The notes beneath the pieces were generated by a model. It ran no database searches and had not been told where the DNA came from. It was given only the letters and a program-made list of their open reading frames with translations. The position numbers were made by a program, and so were the translations under genes. Of a DNA stretch of 64,000 nt, positions 47,694 through 55,513 are shown in pieces (position 1 is the first letter of the stretch; the number at the start of each line of letters is the position of its first letter). This stretch comes from Acidobacteriota bacterium. Lineage in GTDB: Bacteria; Acidobacteriota; Thermoanaerobaculia; Multivoradales; SZUA-115. The DNA lies in contig JAJRVQ010000163.1 in the NCBI GenBank assembly GCA_024277255.1, forward strand, positions 1-64,000. Direction: 5' to 3'.

Positions 47694-48149
47694 AAGGCGC
47701 TCCCCACAAAGCCAGCTCGCCGCGAGCTAGCAGATCACAACAGATTTCAACGCCCGCCAGCTGGCAGAGCCAGCTCACAGGACCAGAACGCGCTCCACGA
47801 GATTCCACCCAAACCAGCCTTGTCTGACGGAGCATCGGCGCATTATGGATCGATCTAGCCAACCTTGCAAGACCAGAAGCCATAGGCATAGAATGACGGA
47901 TATGCCAATATGATCACCAAACGGCCGACCACGCTGCCCAGGTGAGAACTCACACCGCCGCCGAGAGCCCCCTGGAGCCGTTCCACGGTTCACGGCCCCC
48001 AAAGATCCTCGCGAGCCTACACACCGGTCAGACAAACTCCGATTTCCTTCCACCGGCAAACTGAGGAAAATTCCACTACCCCCGATGCTAACCGAGCCGT
48101 TCAAGACACAGTAGAGAGCCGGCTCCAACTCCGAGAGGATCCGTGACAA
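47694..48149. other. Divergent intergenic region of the PATAN cluster
   Basis: 456 bp without a convincing gene. A plus-strand promoter candidate has TTGCAA near 47863 and TAGAAT near 47887, with an 18-bp gap, which would give the divergent PATAN-Roadblock gene a leader of about 250 bases. Evidence is weak. Confidence 0.3.
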
Positions 48150-49094
48150 GTGCAGGCTACGAGATTCGGTAAGAACCCACCAGCGCTGACCACCTCGGAA
48201 ACCGTCGCCGGCGCCCCCTCGCCCGTGGCTCCCTTCGAGTTGGTCGAGTTCCTACAACTGGCTGGCCTGAGTCGCCGTTCTATCGTCATCGCGGTCGAGT
48301 CCGAAGGAAACGGAACAGGAAGAGTGGAAATCGTCGCCGGCGACGTCTGGAACGCCTCCGTGGGCTCCCTGACCGGCACTGAGGCAATGTCTTTTCTCAT
48401 CGAAGAAAAGGTGCCGGTCGTCGCCATCGAGCCCATGTGTTATCAGCCGGAAGGGCGACAGATCACTGTATCGCTCACCGGTTTGCTCCTCGACCTGGCG
48501 AAGAAGCGAGACGACCTGGCGAAGAAGCGCGAGGAAACCAGGGTCGAGCAAGAGCAAGGCGCACAGAGCGCCGCGGAGCGTTTTCGCCTCGTCTGTATCG
48601 CCGCCCAGCGAAAACTGCCCGAGGGTTGCGGACTCATCCTGGTGGACCTGCTCAAGAGGACGAGCCTGGCGGTTGCCCGACCGCAGCAGAACGATTGGTC
48701 CGGCTTCTCCAGCGAAGCGGCTGAGACCATCGCCTGCCTGATGACTTCGCTCAATGAACGCCAGCTCGACTTTGGCTCACCCGCCGCTGATCTCGCGAGC
48801 GCGGAAAAACCCGCCGATCTCCAGCAGGTCCAGCAGGTTTATCTGGCAACGTCTTGCTGCCAGTACTTCGTCACGCAGGTTCCGGAAAGGCCTACTCTCG
48901 CCTTCGCCCTGGTGACCGGCACGGAGGTTCTTCAAGGTGAGGGGTGGGTCAGCCTGCGCACGTCGCTGGCGAAGATCGTCGACACGGTCCAGGCGGAACT
49001 TGCCAGTGGCGACCCGAGCAACGAGGAGGTGTCAAAGGGAGAGAATACCGGCGATCACCAGCCTCCAGCCTTCCAACGATCCGCTTCGCGGTGA
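48150..49094 (+). CDS. PATAN-Roadblock fusion protein
   Basis: A 314-aa protein starting at GTG about 11 bp after AGAGGA. Residues 25-110 form a PATAN/DUF4388 domain (FELVEFLQLAGLSRRSIVIA, GRVEIVAGDVWNASVG, AMSFLIEE). A charged coil follows with an exact heptad duplication, DLAKKRD-DLAKKRE. The C-terminal half (LVCIAAQRKLPEGCGLILVD to VYLATSCCQYFVTQ and WVSLRTSLAKIVDTV) looks Roadblock-like. It is divergent from the PATAN-ParA-Roadblock operon and combines two of its domain types, so a shared pathway is likely. Confidence 0.65.
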   Translation: MQATRFGKNPPALTTSETVAGAPSPVAPFELVEFLQLAGLSRRSIVIAVESEGNGTGRVEIVAGDVWNASVGSLTGTEAMSFLIEEKVPVVAIEPMCYQPEGRQITVSLTGLLLDLAKKRDDLAKKREETRVEQEQGAQSAAERFRLVCIAAQRKLPEGCGLILVDLLKRTSLAVARPQQNDWSGFSSEAAETIACLMTSLNERQLDFGSPAADLASAEKPADLQQVQQVYLATSCCQYFVTQVPERPTLAFALVTGTEVLQGEGWVSLRTSLAKIVDTVQAELASGDPSNEEVSKGENTGDHQPPAFQRSASR

Positions 49095-49502
49095 GTCCCT
49101 GACTGGACGAGTAGGTCGGATTCCGCAGCCGAACCACCTCGCTGCGTCGCGCCTCACACCTCGCTCCCCGCCCCGCTGCTCCCTCCTAGTGGAAGGCCCA
49201 GCAGCCTCCCACCGAGGTTTTCCGCCATCACCGGGCAACTTCCAACGAATTCACTCGCCGCCTGAAAAAATCAGAACCCTCCGTCAAATCGGACCAATGC
49301 TGACTCAGATCGGACAAGCGCCGGCCGAGAAGGTCAAAGACTACCTATTCTGTCGGTCTTGGACCGACAACAAGACCAGCAATAAGGGGCTTTCGCCTAT
49401 TGGCTAGGCGGCCTACTGTCTGTCTATCAGTCAACTCACCGTCTCCGCCGAGCTGATCGGCGGGCTCCCCAAGAGGTGGGAGAAGCCAAGGGAGGTTACC
49501 TT
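49095..49502. other. Leader region of the small secreted peptide, with palindrome
   Basis: 408 bp without a gene. A perfect inverted repeat, TGTCGGTC-TTG-GACCGACA (49351-49369), lies next to a -10-like TATTCT (49346-49351), about 135 bp before the peptide gene. It is a candidate operator. Confidence 0.4.
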
Positions 49503-49766
49503 ATGTCTCGCAAGAATCAATCTATCGCCATCGCTATCCTCGTCGCACTCTTGATCGCACCGGTTTCTGCTTGGGCCAAGCCGGCCGCCGCGGTGGATTT
49601 CGTCTCCGTCGAAGCACCAACCTTCTCCGGATGGCTCGAGTTGCTGTGGAGCCGCGTCGTCCACTTCGTTCAGGCCCCAGACAAGTCTGAGCCTGCGGAT
49701 ACCACCAGCGACGACGAGCCTCCGCCAAACACAGAAACCGGAGCTTCCGGTGACCCCTGGGGCTAA
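49503..49766 (+). CDS. Small secreted peptide, possible signal precursor
   Basis: An 87-aa protein. The ATG follows GGGAGG by 7 bp. The Sec signal peptide is SIAIAILVALLIAPVSAWA; the mature part starts near KPAAAVDFVSVEAPTFSGWL, includes an amphipathic aromatic stretch ELLWSRVVHFV, and ends in an acidic Pro/Thr tail finishing GDPWG. No family recognised. A terminator follows it, then a TPR gene. Confidence 0.65.
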   Translation: MSRKNQSIAIAILVALLIAPVSAWAKPAAAVDFVSVEAPTFSGWLELLWSRVVHFVQAPDKSEPADTTSDDEPPPNTETGASGDPWG

Positions 49767-49806
49767 GAATCTCACCACGGTTGCTTCGCCGTTTGCGACG
49801 ACGGGG

Positions 49807-49840
49807 GGAAGCCTGCGCAAACAGCTTCCTCTCGTTTTTA
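49807..49840 (+). terminator. Intrinsic terminator after the secreted peptide gene
   Basis: GGAAGC (49807-49812) and GCTTCC (49824-49829) pair around an 11-base loop and are followed by TCTCGTTTTTA. It would make a short peptide-only transcript with partial readthrough into the TPR gene. Confidence 0.6.
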
Positions 49841-49865
49841 GTTTGTTGTATCCTTGAGCCAACTC

Positions 49866-51020
49866 ATGGATACGGACAAGAAACGGGACTATGCCAATTC
49901 GGTGTGGGTAGCTCTTAAGGGGGCTTTTTCCAAAGCCCCTGAGCAGCTCGACAACGAGACGCTGGAAGCAACCTGCCGGAAGCTACTGAACCGCAATGCG
50001 GCGCAGCAAGCGCTTCTGGTGAGAAACAGTAGCCTCGCCGGCCGGTTGCAGGTCTGCCACCGATTGGTTGCCATCGCCGAAGAGTGCCGATTCGGAGATC
50101 GCCGCAAGATGCTGCGAGCCGCGAATGCCGCGGTGGTTGTGGCGGTGGCTCTCGGCGACGCCGAGTCGGGCGCCTTGGTCCATGACGCGCGAGCCGAGGC
50201 CTGGGCCTGCCTCGCCAACGCCCTGCGTATACAGGGTGATCTCCTCGCCGCCGAGCAGGCCTGGACCCAGGTTCAGTCCGCCTTGAAGACCTGCTCCGGC
50301 GACCCTCTCCTGCACGGCAAGTTGTTCGAGCTGGAAGGCACGCTGCGTAGCGAGCAACAGCGATTCGACGAAGGCCGGCTCCTTTTCCAACGCGCTCAGC
50401 AGCTCTACGAGAGCGTCGAGGATCGCCATTTGGCCGGCCGAGCCCTTCTTTCGCAGGGTCACTGGGCCTATCGAGGCGGAGATATCGAAGAAGCGATCCG
50501 AGCCACTTACGAGGGTGGAAGACGCATAGACTGCGACCGTGATCCGGTGCTGCGCGCGCTGACGCTGCTCAACCTGTCGCTCTACGTCGGCGAGGCCGGA
50601 CAGCCTCACGAAGCCTTGGAACTCCTGCAACTCGTCAAACCACTGTGTGACCGGCTGCCGTACGGCAAAGCCCACGAGAGGCGGTTGCGCTGGTCCGAAG
50701 GACGTCTGCAAGCGGCCATCGGGCTACCCGACGATGCCGCTCGTCAGCTCGAGGAAGTGCGCCGCGAACTGCTCGACAGCAACGAGCGCTACGATGCTGC
50801 CCTCGCCTCCTTGGACCTCGCCGCGGTCTATGCCGAGTTAGGGCAGAGCTTCAAGGTCGCCCAGTTGGCCCGCGAGATGTACCCGGTCTTCGCCTCCGGC
50901 CACATTCCGCAGCAGGCCTCCGCGACACTGCTCCTCTTCGCCCAAGCGGCTCGCGAGCAGACTCTTACGGCGGCGGCCATCCGGGCCACGGCGGCGACAT
51001 TGCGCCAGCAGCGGCAGTAG
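49866..51020 (+). CDS. TPR-repeat protein, possible peptide receptor
   Basis: A 384-aa protein made almost wholly of helical TPR-like repeats: AWACLANALRIQGDLLAAEQ, LFELEGTLRSEQQRFDEGRL, ALLSQGHWAYRGGDIEEAIR, TLLNLSLYVGEAGQPHEALE and SLDLAAVYAELGQSFKVAQL. The ATG at 49866 is chosen; a TTG 12 bp earlier is possible, and neither has a clear ribosome binding site. No DNA-binding or enzyme domain. Size and fold resemble Rap-type peptide receptors. Convergent with an XRE regulator. Confidence 0.7.
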   Translation: MDTDKKRDYANSVWVALKGAFSKAPEQLDNETLEATCRKLLNRNAAQQALLVRNSSLAGRLQVCHRLVAIAEECRFGDRRKMLRAANAAVVVAVALGDAESGALVHDARAEAWACLANALRIQGDLLAAEQAWTQVQSALKTCSGDPLLHGKLFELEGTLRSEQQRFDEGRLLFQRAQQLYESVEDRHLAGRALLSQGHWAYRGGDIEEAIRATYEGGRRIDCDRDPVLRALTLLNLSLYVGEAGQPHEALELLQLVKPLCDRLPYGKAHERRLRWSEGRLQAAIGLPDDAARQLEEVRRELLDSNERYDAALASLDLAAVYAELGQSFKVAQLAREMYPVFASGHIPQQASATLLLFAQAAREQTLTAAAIRATAATLRQQRQ

Positions 51021-51035
51021 GCGCCCAACTGCCGC

Positions 51036-51422
51036 TCACTCAGGCTGATCGTCCCGCTCAGACTCGGGTGGCCTGTCACTCGAAGGGGGCAGCCGGTCTT
51101 CGAGCATTCGGATGCTCTCGCCGACGAACTTGCGGATCTCGCCCCAGCTGATGCCGTCGGCGATCACTTTCCGATCTTCTTGCCGCTGGGATCGGATGTC
51201 GGCGACCAGATCGGCATACAGCTGATCCGGCTCCACACCGAGAGCCTCTCCGATCCGCAGCAGGTGCTCTATCTTCAGTTCCACCCGCCCCTTGAGAACC
51301 TGGTGCACGTAGTCTCGGCCGAGCCCGAGCCGCCGGCTCACTTCCCTCTGCGTCAAGCCGGAGAGATAGATCTTGCGGTGCAGCAAATCGCGCACACGCT
51401 GGACTTCATGGTCGATCTTCAT
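51036..51422 (-). CDS. XRE-family transcriptional regulator
   Basis: A 128-aa protein. The helix-turn-helix is at about 15-70 (LSGLTQREVSRRLGLGRDYV, then HQVLKGRVELKIEHLLRIGE). The C-terminal tail is charged and ends in a Pro/Asp-rich, probably disordered stretch. An AAAGG-type site precedes the ATG. It ends 15 bp from the end of the TPR gene. Confidence 0.85.
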   Translation of the reverse strand: MKIDHEVQRVRDLLHRKIYLSGLTQREVSRRLGLGRDYVHQVLKGRVELKIEHLLRIGEALGVEPDQLYADLVADIRSQRQEDRKVIADGISWGEIRKFVGESIRMLEDRLPPSSDRPPESERDDQPE

Positions 51423-51549
51423 TCTTACAGCTTACCTTTGTCGTAGATGAATTCTAAGCAAGGCTGCTCCAGAACACAACGAAAGCATCGGATACCGAGG
51501 CGCACGCCGGCTGATCAAACCGCCGTCAACAGCTATTATCGGAGACGCC

Positions 51550-52143
51550 ATGGCCTTCCCTTCCATCGAACTGAACTTGCCCTCATGGGTCGAGGATGTC
51601 GTCGGCGACGCCGCACGATCGTTCGCCACCGCCGAGCAGCGCATGACGCTGGCCATCGCCCTGGCTCAGCGCAGTTGCGATGAAGGAGGAGGTCCCTTCG
51701 GTGCCGCCGTCTTCGAAAGCGAGTCCGGCCGCTTGGTCGCTCCGGGGGTGAACCTGGTGGTGCCGGCGAGCTGCTCCGCGGCCCACGCGGAGGTCGTCGC
51801 CCTGAGCATCGCGCAAAAAGTGCTGGGGAACTTCGATCTGGGAGCTGCTCCCTTGCCGGCGCACGAACTGGTCACCAGCACCGAACCGTGCGCGCAGTGC
51901 TTTGGCGCCATTCTCTGGTCCGGCGTTCGCCGGCTGGTCTGCGGTGCTCGCGGTGAGGATGCCTCGGAAATCGGCTTCGACGAAGGGCCGAAGCCCGCCA
52001 ACTGGGTCGCCGAGTTGGAGCGACGCGACATCTCGGTATGCCGCGACCTGATGCGCCAGCATGCAGCGGAAGTGCTGCGCGACTACTCCCGGCGCGGTCT
52101 ACCGATATACAACAGCCGCCAGGGCGGGCAGACCGGCGATTGA
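51550..52143 (+). CDS. Nucleoside/guanine deaminase-like protein
   Basis: A 197-aa cytidine deaminase-fold protein behind a GGAG site. Zinc and catalytic residues: SAAHAEVVALS (HAE) and STEPCAQCFGAILWSG (PCxxC). The sequence around GPFGAAV resembles GuaD/TadA relatives, and the 50-residue C-terminal extension is closer to guanine-type deaminases. It removes an amino group from a purine or pyrimidine base; the exact substrate is not certain. Confidence 0.83.
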   Translation: MAFPSIELNLPSWVEDVVGDAARSFATAEQRMTLAIALAQRSCDEGGGPFGAAVFESESGRLVAPGVNLVVPASCSAAHAEVVALSIAQKVLGNFDLGAAPLPAHELVTSTEPCAQCFGAILWSGVRRLVCGARGEDASEIGFDEGPKPANWVAELERRDISVCRDLMRQHAAEVLRDYSRRGLPIYNSRQGGQTGD

Positions 52144-52151
52144 GCCGAGTT

Positions 52152-52937
52152 TCACCGCAGCCGGTGGAAGAAGCGGTCCCAACGCGGCAAGAAGTGCTCC
52201 TCCCGATCGATGGAGAGCACCACCGCCGTCGCTCGCCCGACGATCAGCTTGCGACTGACGAAGCCAAAGAAACGGGAATCTCGGCTATTCCCCCGGTTGT
52301 CGCCCATCATGAAATAGCTGCCCTCGGGAACGGTTGTGGGGCCAAAATAGCTACTCGCCAGCACCCAAGGCGCCAACATGACCGGGTGCTCGTTGCCGTC
52401 GATCTTCTCGTTGGCGAACCGATATGCGGCCTGTTCCTCCGGTCCGACCGCGGCGATGATCTCCTGTTCCAGGGGGCCGTAATCGGCCAGTTCACCGTTG
52501 ATCAGCAGCCGGCCTTCCCGCACCTCGATGCGATCTCCCGGAGTACCGATGACCCGCTTGACCAGACGACGACCGTCGGCAGGAGAGAACAGAACGACAA
52601 TGTCACCACGTTGCGGATCGCCCCACGAAGCGAGGCGCCGTAGGGTGAACGGTAGACGCAGATCGTAGGCGGCTTTGTTGACGAAGATCCGGTCACCCTC
52701 GACGATAGTCGGCTTCATCGAGCCGGTCGGCACGTCGTTCCAGTCGGCTACCGCCGAGCGCAGGAAACTCATCACCACAATGACGGTGAGCAGAGGCAAG
52801 ATCCACTCACGCCAAACGCCCCGCGAAACGCGCCGGCCACGCTCTTCCGCTTGGCCGTCAGCTGGGTTCACCTCGAGTTCTTGGCGGCTCGGGGCCTCGG
52901 GGGACGGCTCCTCGGGCAAGCTCGGTACTTGTCTCAC
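52152..52937 (-). CDS. lepB: Signal peptidase I
   Basis: A 261-aa protein starting at GTG behind GAGGTGA. A 40-residue Glu/Pro-rich cytoplasmic part precedes one membrane helix (EWILPLLTVIVVMSFL). The catalytic Ser is in DVPTGSMKPTI, the Lys in RRLVKRVIGTPGD, and the GDNRGNSRDSRFFGFV box is intact. It cleaves Sec signal peptides at the outer face of the membrane. Confidence 0.93.
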   Translation of the reverse strand: MRQVPSLPEEPSPEAPSRQELEVNPADGQAEERGRRVSRGVWREWILPLLTVIVVMSFLRSAVADWNDVPTGSMKPTIVEGDRIFVNKAAYDLRLPFTLRRLASWGDPQRGDIVVLFSPADGRRLVKRVIGTPGDRIEVREGRLLINGELADYGPLEQEIIAAVGPEEQAAYRFANEKIDGNEHPVMLAPWVLASSYFGPTTVPEGSYFMMGDNRGNSRDSRFFGFVSRKLIVGRATAVVLSIDREEHFLPRWDRFFHRLR

Positions 52938-53150
52938 GGCATCTCACCTCTTGGACTGCTCAACGGGGTCATTCAAACGATAAACACAAATCCGGCCAAG
53001 CGGGCAAACCGAGCGACCGGATCGCTCTCGATCATACCGTGTGCAAGAGGCGGGCCACCGAGTCTCTCTAGACGTGGTACTTTTCCGCCTCAACATCGGA
53101 CGGCCGAGACTCTCGAAGTTCTACAAATCACAGCCAGGAGGATCGATACC

Positions 53151-53576
53151 ATGCCCATACGCAAAGCCAGCGCAGAGTGGAAGGGAACTCTCATGGAGGG
53201 TGGTGGCACCATTTCGCTCGCTAGCGGCACCTTCGCCGGCCAGTACTCGTTCAGCACCCGCTTCGAAGAGGGTGTCGGCACCAACCCTGAAGAGCTGATC
53301 GGAGCCGCCCACGCGGGTTGCTACTCGATGGCCTTGAATGCCGGGCTCGGCAAGGCCGGCTACGCGCCCACCCGCGTCTCGACCCAGGCGAAAGTTCATC
53401 TGGAGAAGGGCGCAGGCGGCTTCACTATCCCTCGCATCGAGCTGATCACCGAGGCGGAGGTTCCCGATATCGACGAAGCCACTTTCCAGGAGCAGGCCAA
53501 GAGCGCCAAAGAGAACTGCCCCGTCTCCCAGGCTCTCGCCGGAGTCGAGATCCTGCTCACCGCACGCCTCGTCTGA
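53151..53576 (+). CDS. OsmC family peroxiredoxin-like protein
   Basis: A 141-aa protein behind AGGAGG. The two redox Cys are in [13 protein letters not shown] and [13 protein letters not shown], in OsmC spacing. [20 protein letters not shown] is the OsmC signature. It reduces organic peroxides using a lipoyl or thiol partner. Confidence 0.9.
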   Translation: MPIRKASAEWKGTLMEGGGTISLASGTFAGQYSFSTRFEEGVGTNPEELIGAAHAGCYSMALNAGLGKAGYAPTRVSTQAKVHLEKGAGGFTIPRIELITEAEVPDIDEATFQEQAKSAKENCPVSQALAGVEILLTARLV

Positions 53577-53594
53577 TCCGACTCCGTTGACCAC

Positions 53595-53621
53595 CCCTGG
53601 CCGGCCATCGTCCGGCCAGGG
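53595..53621. terminator. Perfect 10-bp hairpin between convergent genes
   Basis: CCCTGGCCGG (53595-53604) and CCGGCCAGGG (53612-53621) pair around a 7-base loop between osmC and the DUF4412-like gene. The T content after it is modest. Confidence 0.55.
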
Positions 53622-53634
53622 CTCTCGTCCGAGC

Positions 53635-54480
53635 TTAGCCGCCCTTGCGCATCGCCTTGAAGGGATTCGCCGAGCCCGGCGTCACCAGTTCGGTCTTCTC
53701 GAAGCCGGACGGCAGTTCGAATTCTTCCGCTTCGATCTTCATCTTCTTCAACTCGACCACCTTCGTGGTGGTCGTCGTGGTGGTCTTGCGCTTGCCTTTG
53801 CGCCCGCCCACCGAAGTCGAGACGGCGCGGGTCAGGAGCGGAAAGCCCTCCAGCTTGCCGACTTCCGCCGCGATGATCCGGTCGAGCTTCTCGTCACCTG
53901 TGCTCGGCGGATCCTTGCGCAGCCAGACCGCCAGGGCCGGGTCCTTCAACTCGTCCGTCACCCAGATGTCCTGCAAAGTCTCCGTCTCGTGGGAACGCTT
54001 CATGCCGAGGATCTTCATCTCCATCCCAAAGCTGCTGCGCACCCGGTAGTGGCGGGTCTCGAAACCGAGGATCTCGTCCCCCTCCGCTTCATCGAGGATC
54101 TCGACATCCGGTTCGGAGAACTCGATATCCACCATTCCCCCTAGCCCCGACTCCAGCGAGCCGAGCATGCCGACCATCGCCTCCAAGTCCAGTTCCATGT
54201 AGGTGCGCTCCTTGGGATTGACCAGCAACAAGGTCTTGCCACCGTCCTGGGTCAGCAGGTAGCTGCCTTCGGCAGTCATCGGGTTCTGGCTCTCCCGGAA
54301 GAGGATCTTCGCCTTGTTTCCGTCGATCCAAGCATCGACCGTCGTGCGCTCGATCTTCGACCGAGCGGAAGACTGCACGGTGGTTTCCGCGCGATAGAAA
54401 ACACCGGCACTGGCCACCCCCGCCAACGGTGCCAACGCCAACCAACAAGCGATCGAAGTACGAACAAGAACTGATTTCAT
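53635..54480 (-). CDS. Exported DUF4412-like protein
   Basis: A 281-aa protein. The ATG at 54480 follows AAAGGAG. A signal peptide (SIACWLALAPLAGVASA) precedes a beta-rich domain: YRAETTVQSSARSKIERTTV, DAWIDGNKAKILFRES, GKTLLLVNPKERTYMELDLE. A Lys/Thr tract near the end (KRKTTTTTTTKVVELKKMKI) is unusual. It resembles periplasmic DUF4412/LolA-like proteins that may bind lipids; the function is unproven. Confidence 0.68.
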   Translation of the reverse strand: MKSVLVRTSIACWLALAPLAGVASAGVFYRAETTVQSSARSKIERTTVDAWIDGNKAKILFRESQNPMTAEGSYLLTQDGGKTLLLVNPKERTYMELDLEAMVGMLGSLESGLGGMVDIEFSEPDVEILDEAEGDEILGFETRHYRVRSSFGMEMKILGMKRSHETETLQDIWVTDELKDPALAVWLRKDPPSTGDEKLDRIIAAEVGKLEGFPLLTRAVSTSVGGRKGKRKTTTTTTTKVVELKKMKIEAEEFELPSGFEKTELVTPGSANPFKAMRKGG

Positions 54481-54540
54481 CGAAAGATCTCCTTTGCCCG
54501 CATCTTTCCACGGCCCAGCACCTTGAGCCAGTGGCAAGAT

Positions 54541-55497
54541 CTAGTGAATCCAGCCGCCCGGAGGTTCTTGGCGAGATTCGTCCACCAACCGTTCTTCCTC
54601 GGCGAAACGCTGCATCATCTCGGCGGTACGCGCGCGGCGGCGGCGGAATGCGTAGATCGCCAGCAACGACAGAGGGAACCAAAAAAGACCGCTACTGGCG
54701 AGCAGCGGCAGCCAGCGGTTCCACAGATTCGAACGGCTCCAGAACCGTTTCTCCGCCGCTGACAACGGTTCCCCTGTAACCCTGGCGAAGGCCTGTTCGA
54801 AGGTGGCGCCTTGGCGCATCGCTGCCAGAATCCGTGCGGGGCAATCGCCACCGTAGCGCAACCGCAGGTCGCGGACGAAGGCATAGGACAGGGCGTAGGC
54901 ACCCCGTGTGTGTCGCCCCCCTCGCAAAAAGGCCAAGTCGACCTGGGCCAACGATCCGCCTCCGCCCCCCATCATGTCCAAGGTCATCCGAGCTCGGTCT
55001 TCGAGGCTCCAAGCATGGCCCGCCGCCACGGCGACACCTTCGCCGAACCAACGAGGCAGCGTCTCGACATCCAGCCCACGGCCCAGCGCGCGAGCGACCA
55101 AAACGTGGGCCACTTCGTGCTGCACCAGTTCGAAGAGGGAGCGATCCGGATAGCGCGAGACTCGCTGCGGCATCAACACCACGACGCCGGCGCGGCCGTC
55201 CGCGAAGCCCGCGGCCCAGCCGGGTGCGCTCCTCGCCGCGGCCGAGTCCTCACCCACCAACACCACCCGAATCGGGGGCCCGGGCCGTTCGAGCCCTGCC
55301 AGCAACATGGCGGGAGCCAGCCGAGCGCGATCGAAGGAACGCAGCTGCTCGGCGACCGGCGCGAACCGCGGGGAGGTTTCGACGATCAACGTCGGCAGTT
55401 CGCTCACCGCATCCAGTCCCGGTGCGGCGGCCAGCACGGCGCACGGCGCCAGCAGCAAGTAAGCCAGGACGAAGTGGCATAGCCGGGGTGTTCTCAC
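54541..55497 (-). CDS. Membrane-anchored gluzincin-type metallopeptidase
   Basis: A 318-aa protein. The GTG at 55497 is chosen (17 bp after the MFS stop); GTG 55542 is possible. A signal peptide (CHFVLAYLLLAPCAVLAAAP) precedes a peptidase-MA-like domain with HEVAH in FELVQHEVAHVLVARALG and the third ligand in WFGEGVAVAAGH. One membrane helix near the C-terminus (LLASSGLFWFPLSLLAIYAF) puts the domain outside, with a short Arg-rich cytoplasmic tail. Confidence 0.75.
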   Translation of the reverse strand: MRTPRLCHFVLAYLLLAPCAVLAAAPGLDAVSELPTLIVETSPRFAPVAEQLRSFDRARLAPAMLLAGLERPGPPIRVVLVGEDSAAARSAPGWAAGFADGRAGVVVLMPQRVSRYPDRSLFELVQHEVAHVLVARALGRGLDVETLPRWFGEGVAVAAGHAWSLEDRARMTLDMMGGGGGSLAQVDLAFLRGGRHTRGAYALSYAFVRDLRLRYGGDCPARILAAMRQGATFEQAFARVTGEPLSAAEKRFWSRSNLWNRWLPLLASSGLFWFPLSLLAIYAFRRRRARTAEMMQRFAEEERLVDESRQEPPGGWIH

Positions 55498-55513
55498 CTG
55501 CCTGGAGCCATTC

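Noticed and set aside
47775-48149. Minus-strand open frame in the divergent PATAN intergenic region
   Set aside because: No motifs or ribosome binding site, unusual composition, and it would overlap the start of the divergent gene.
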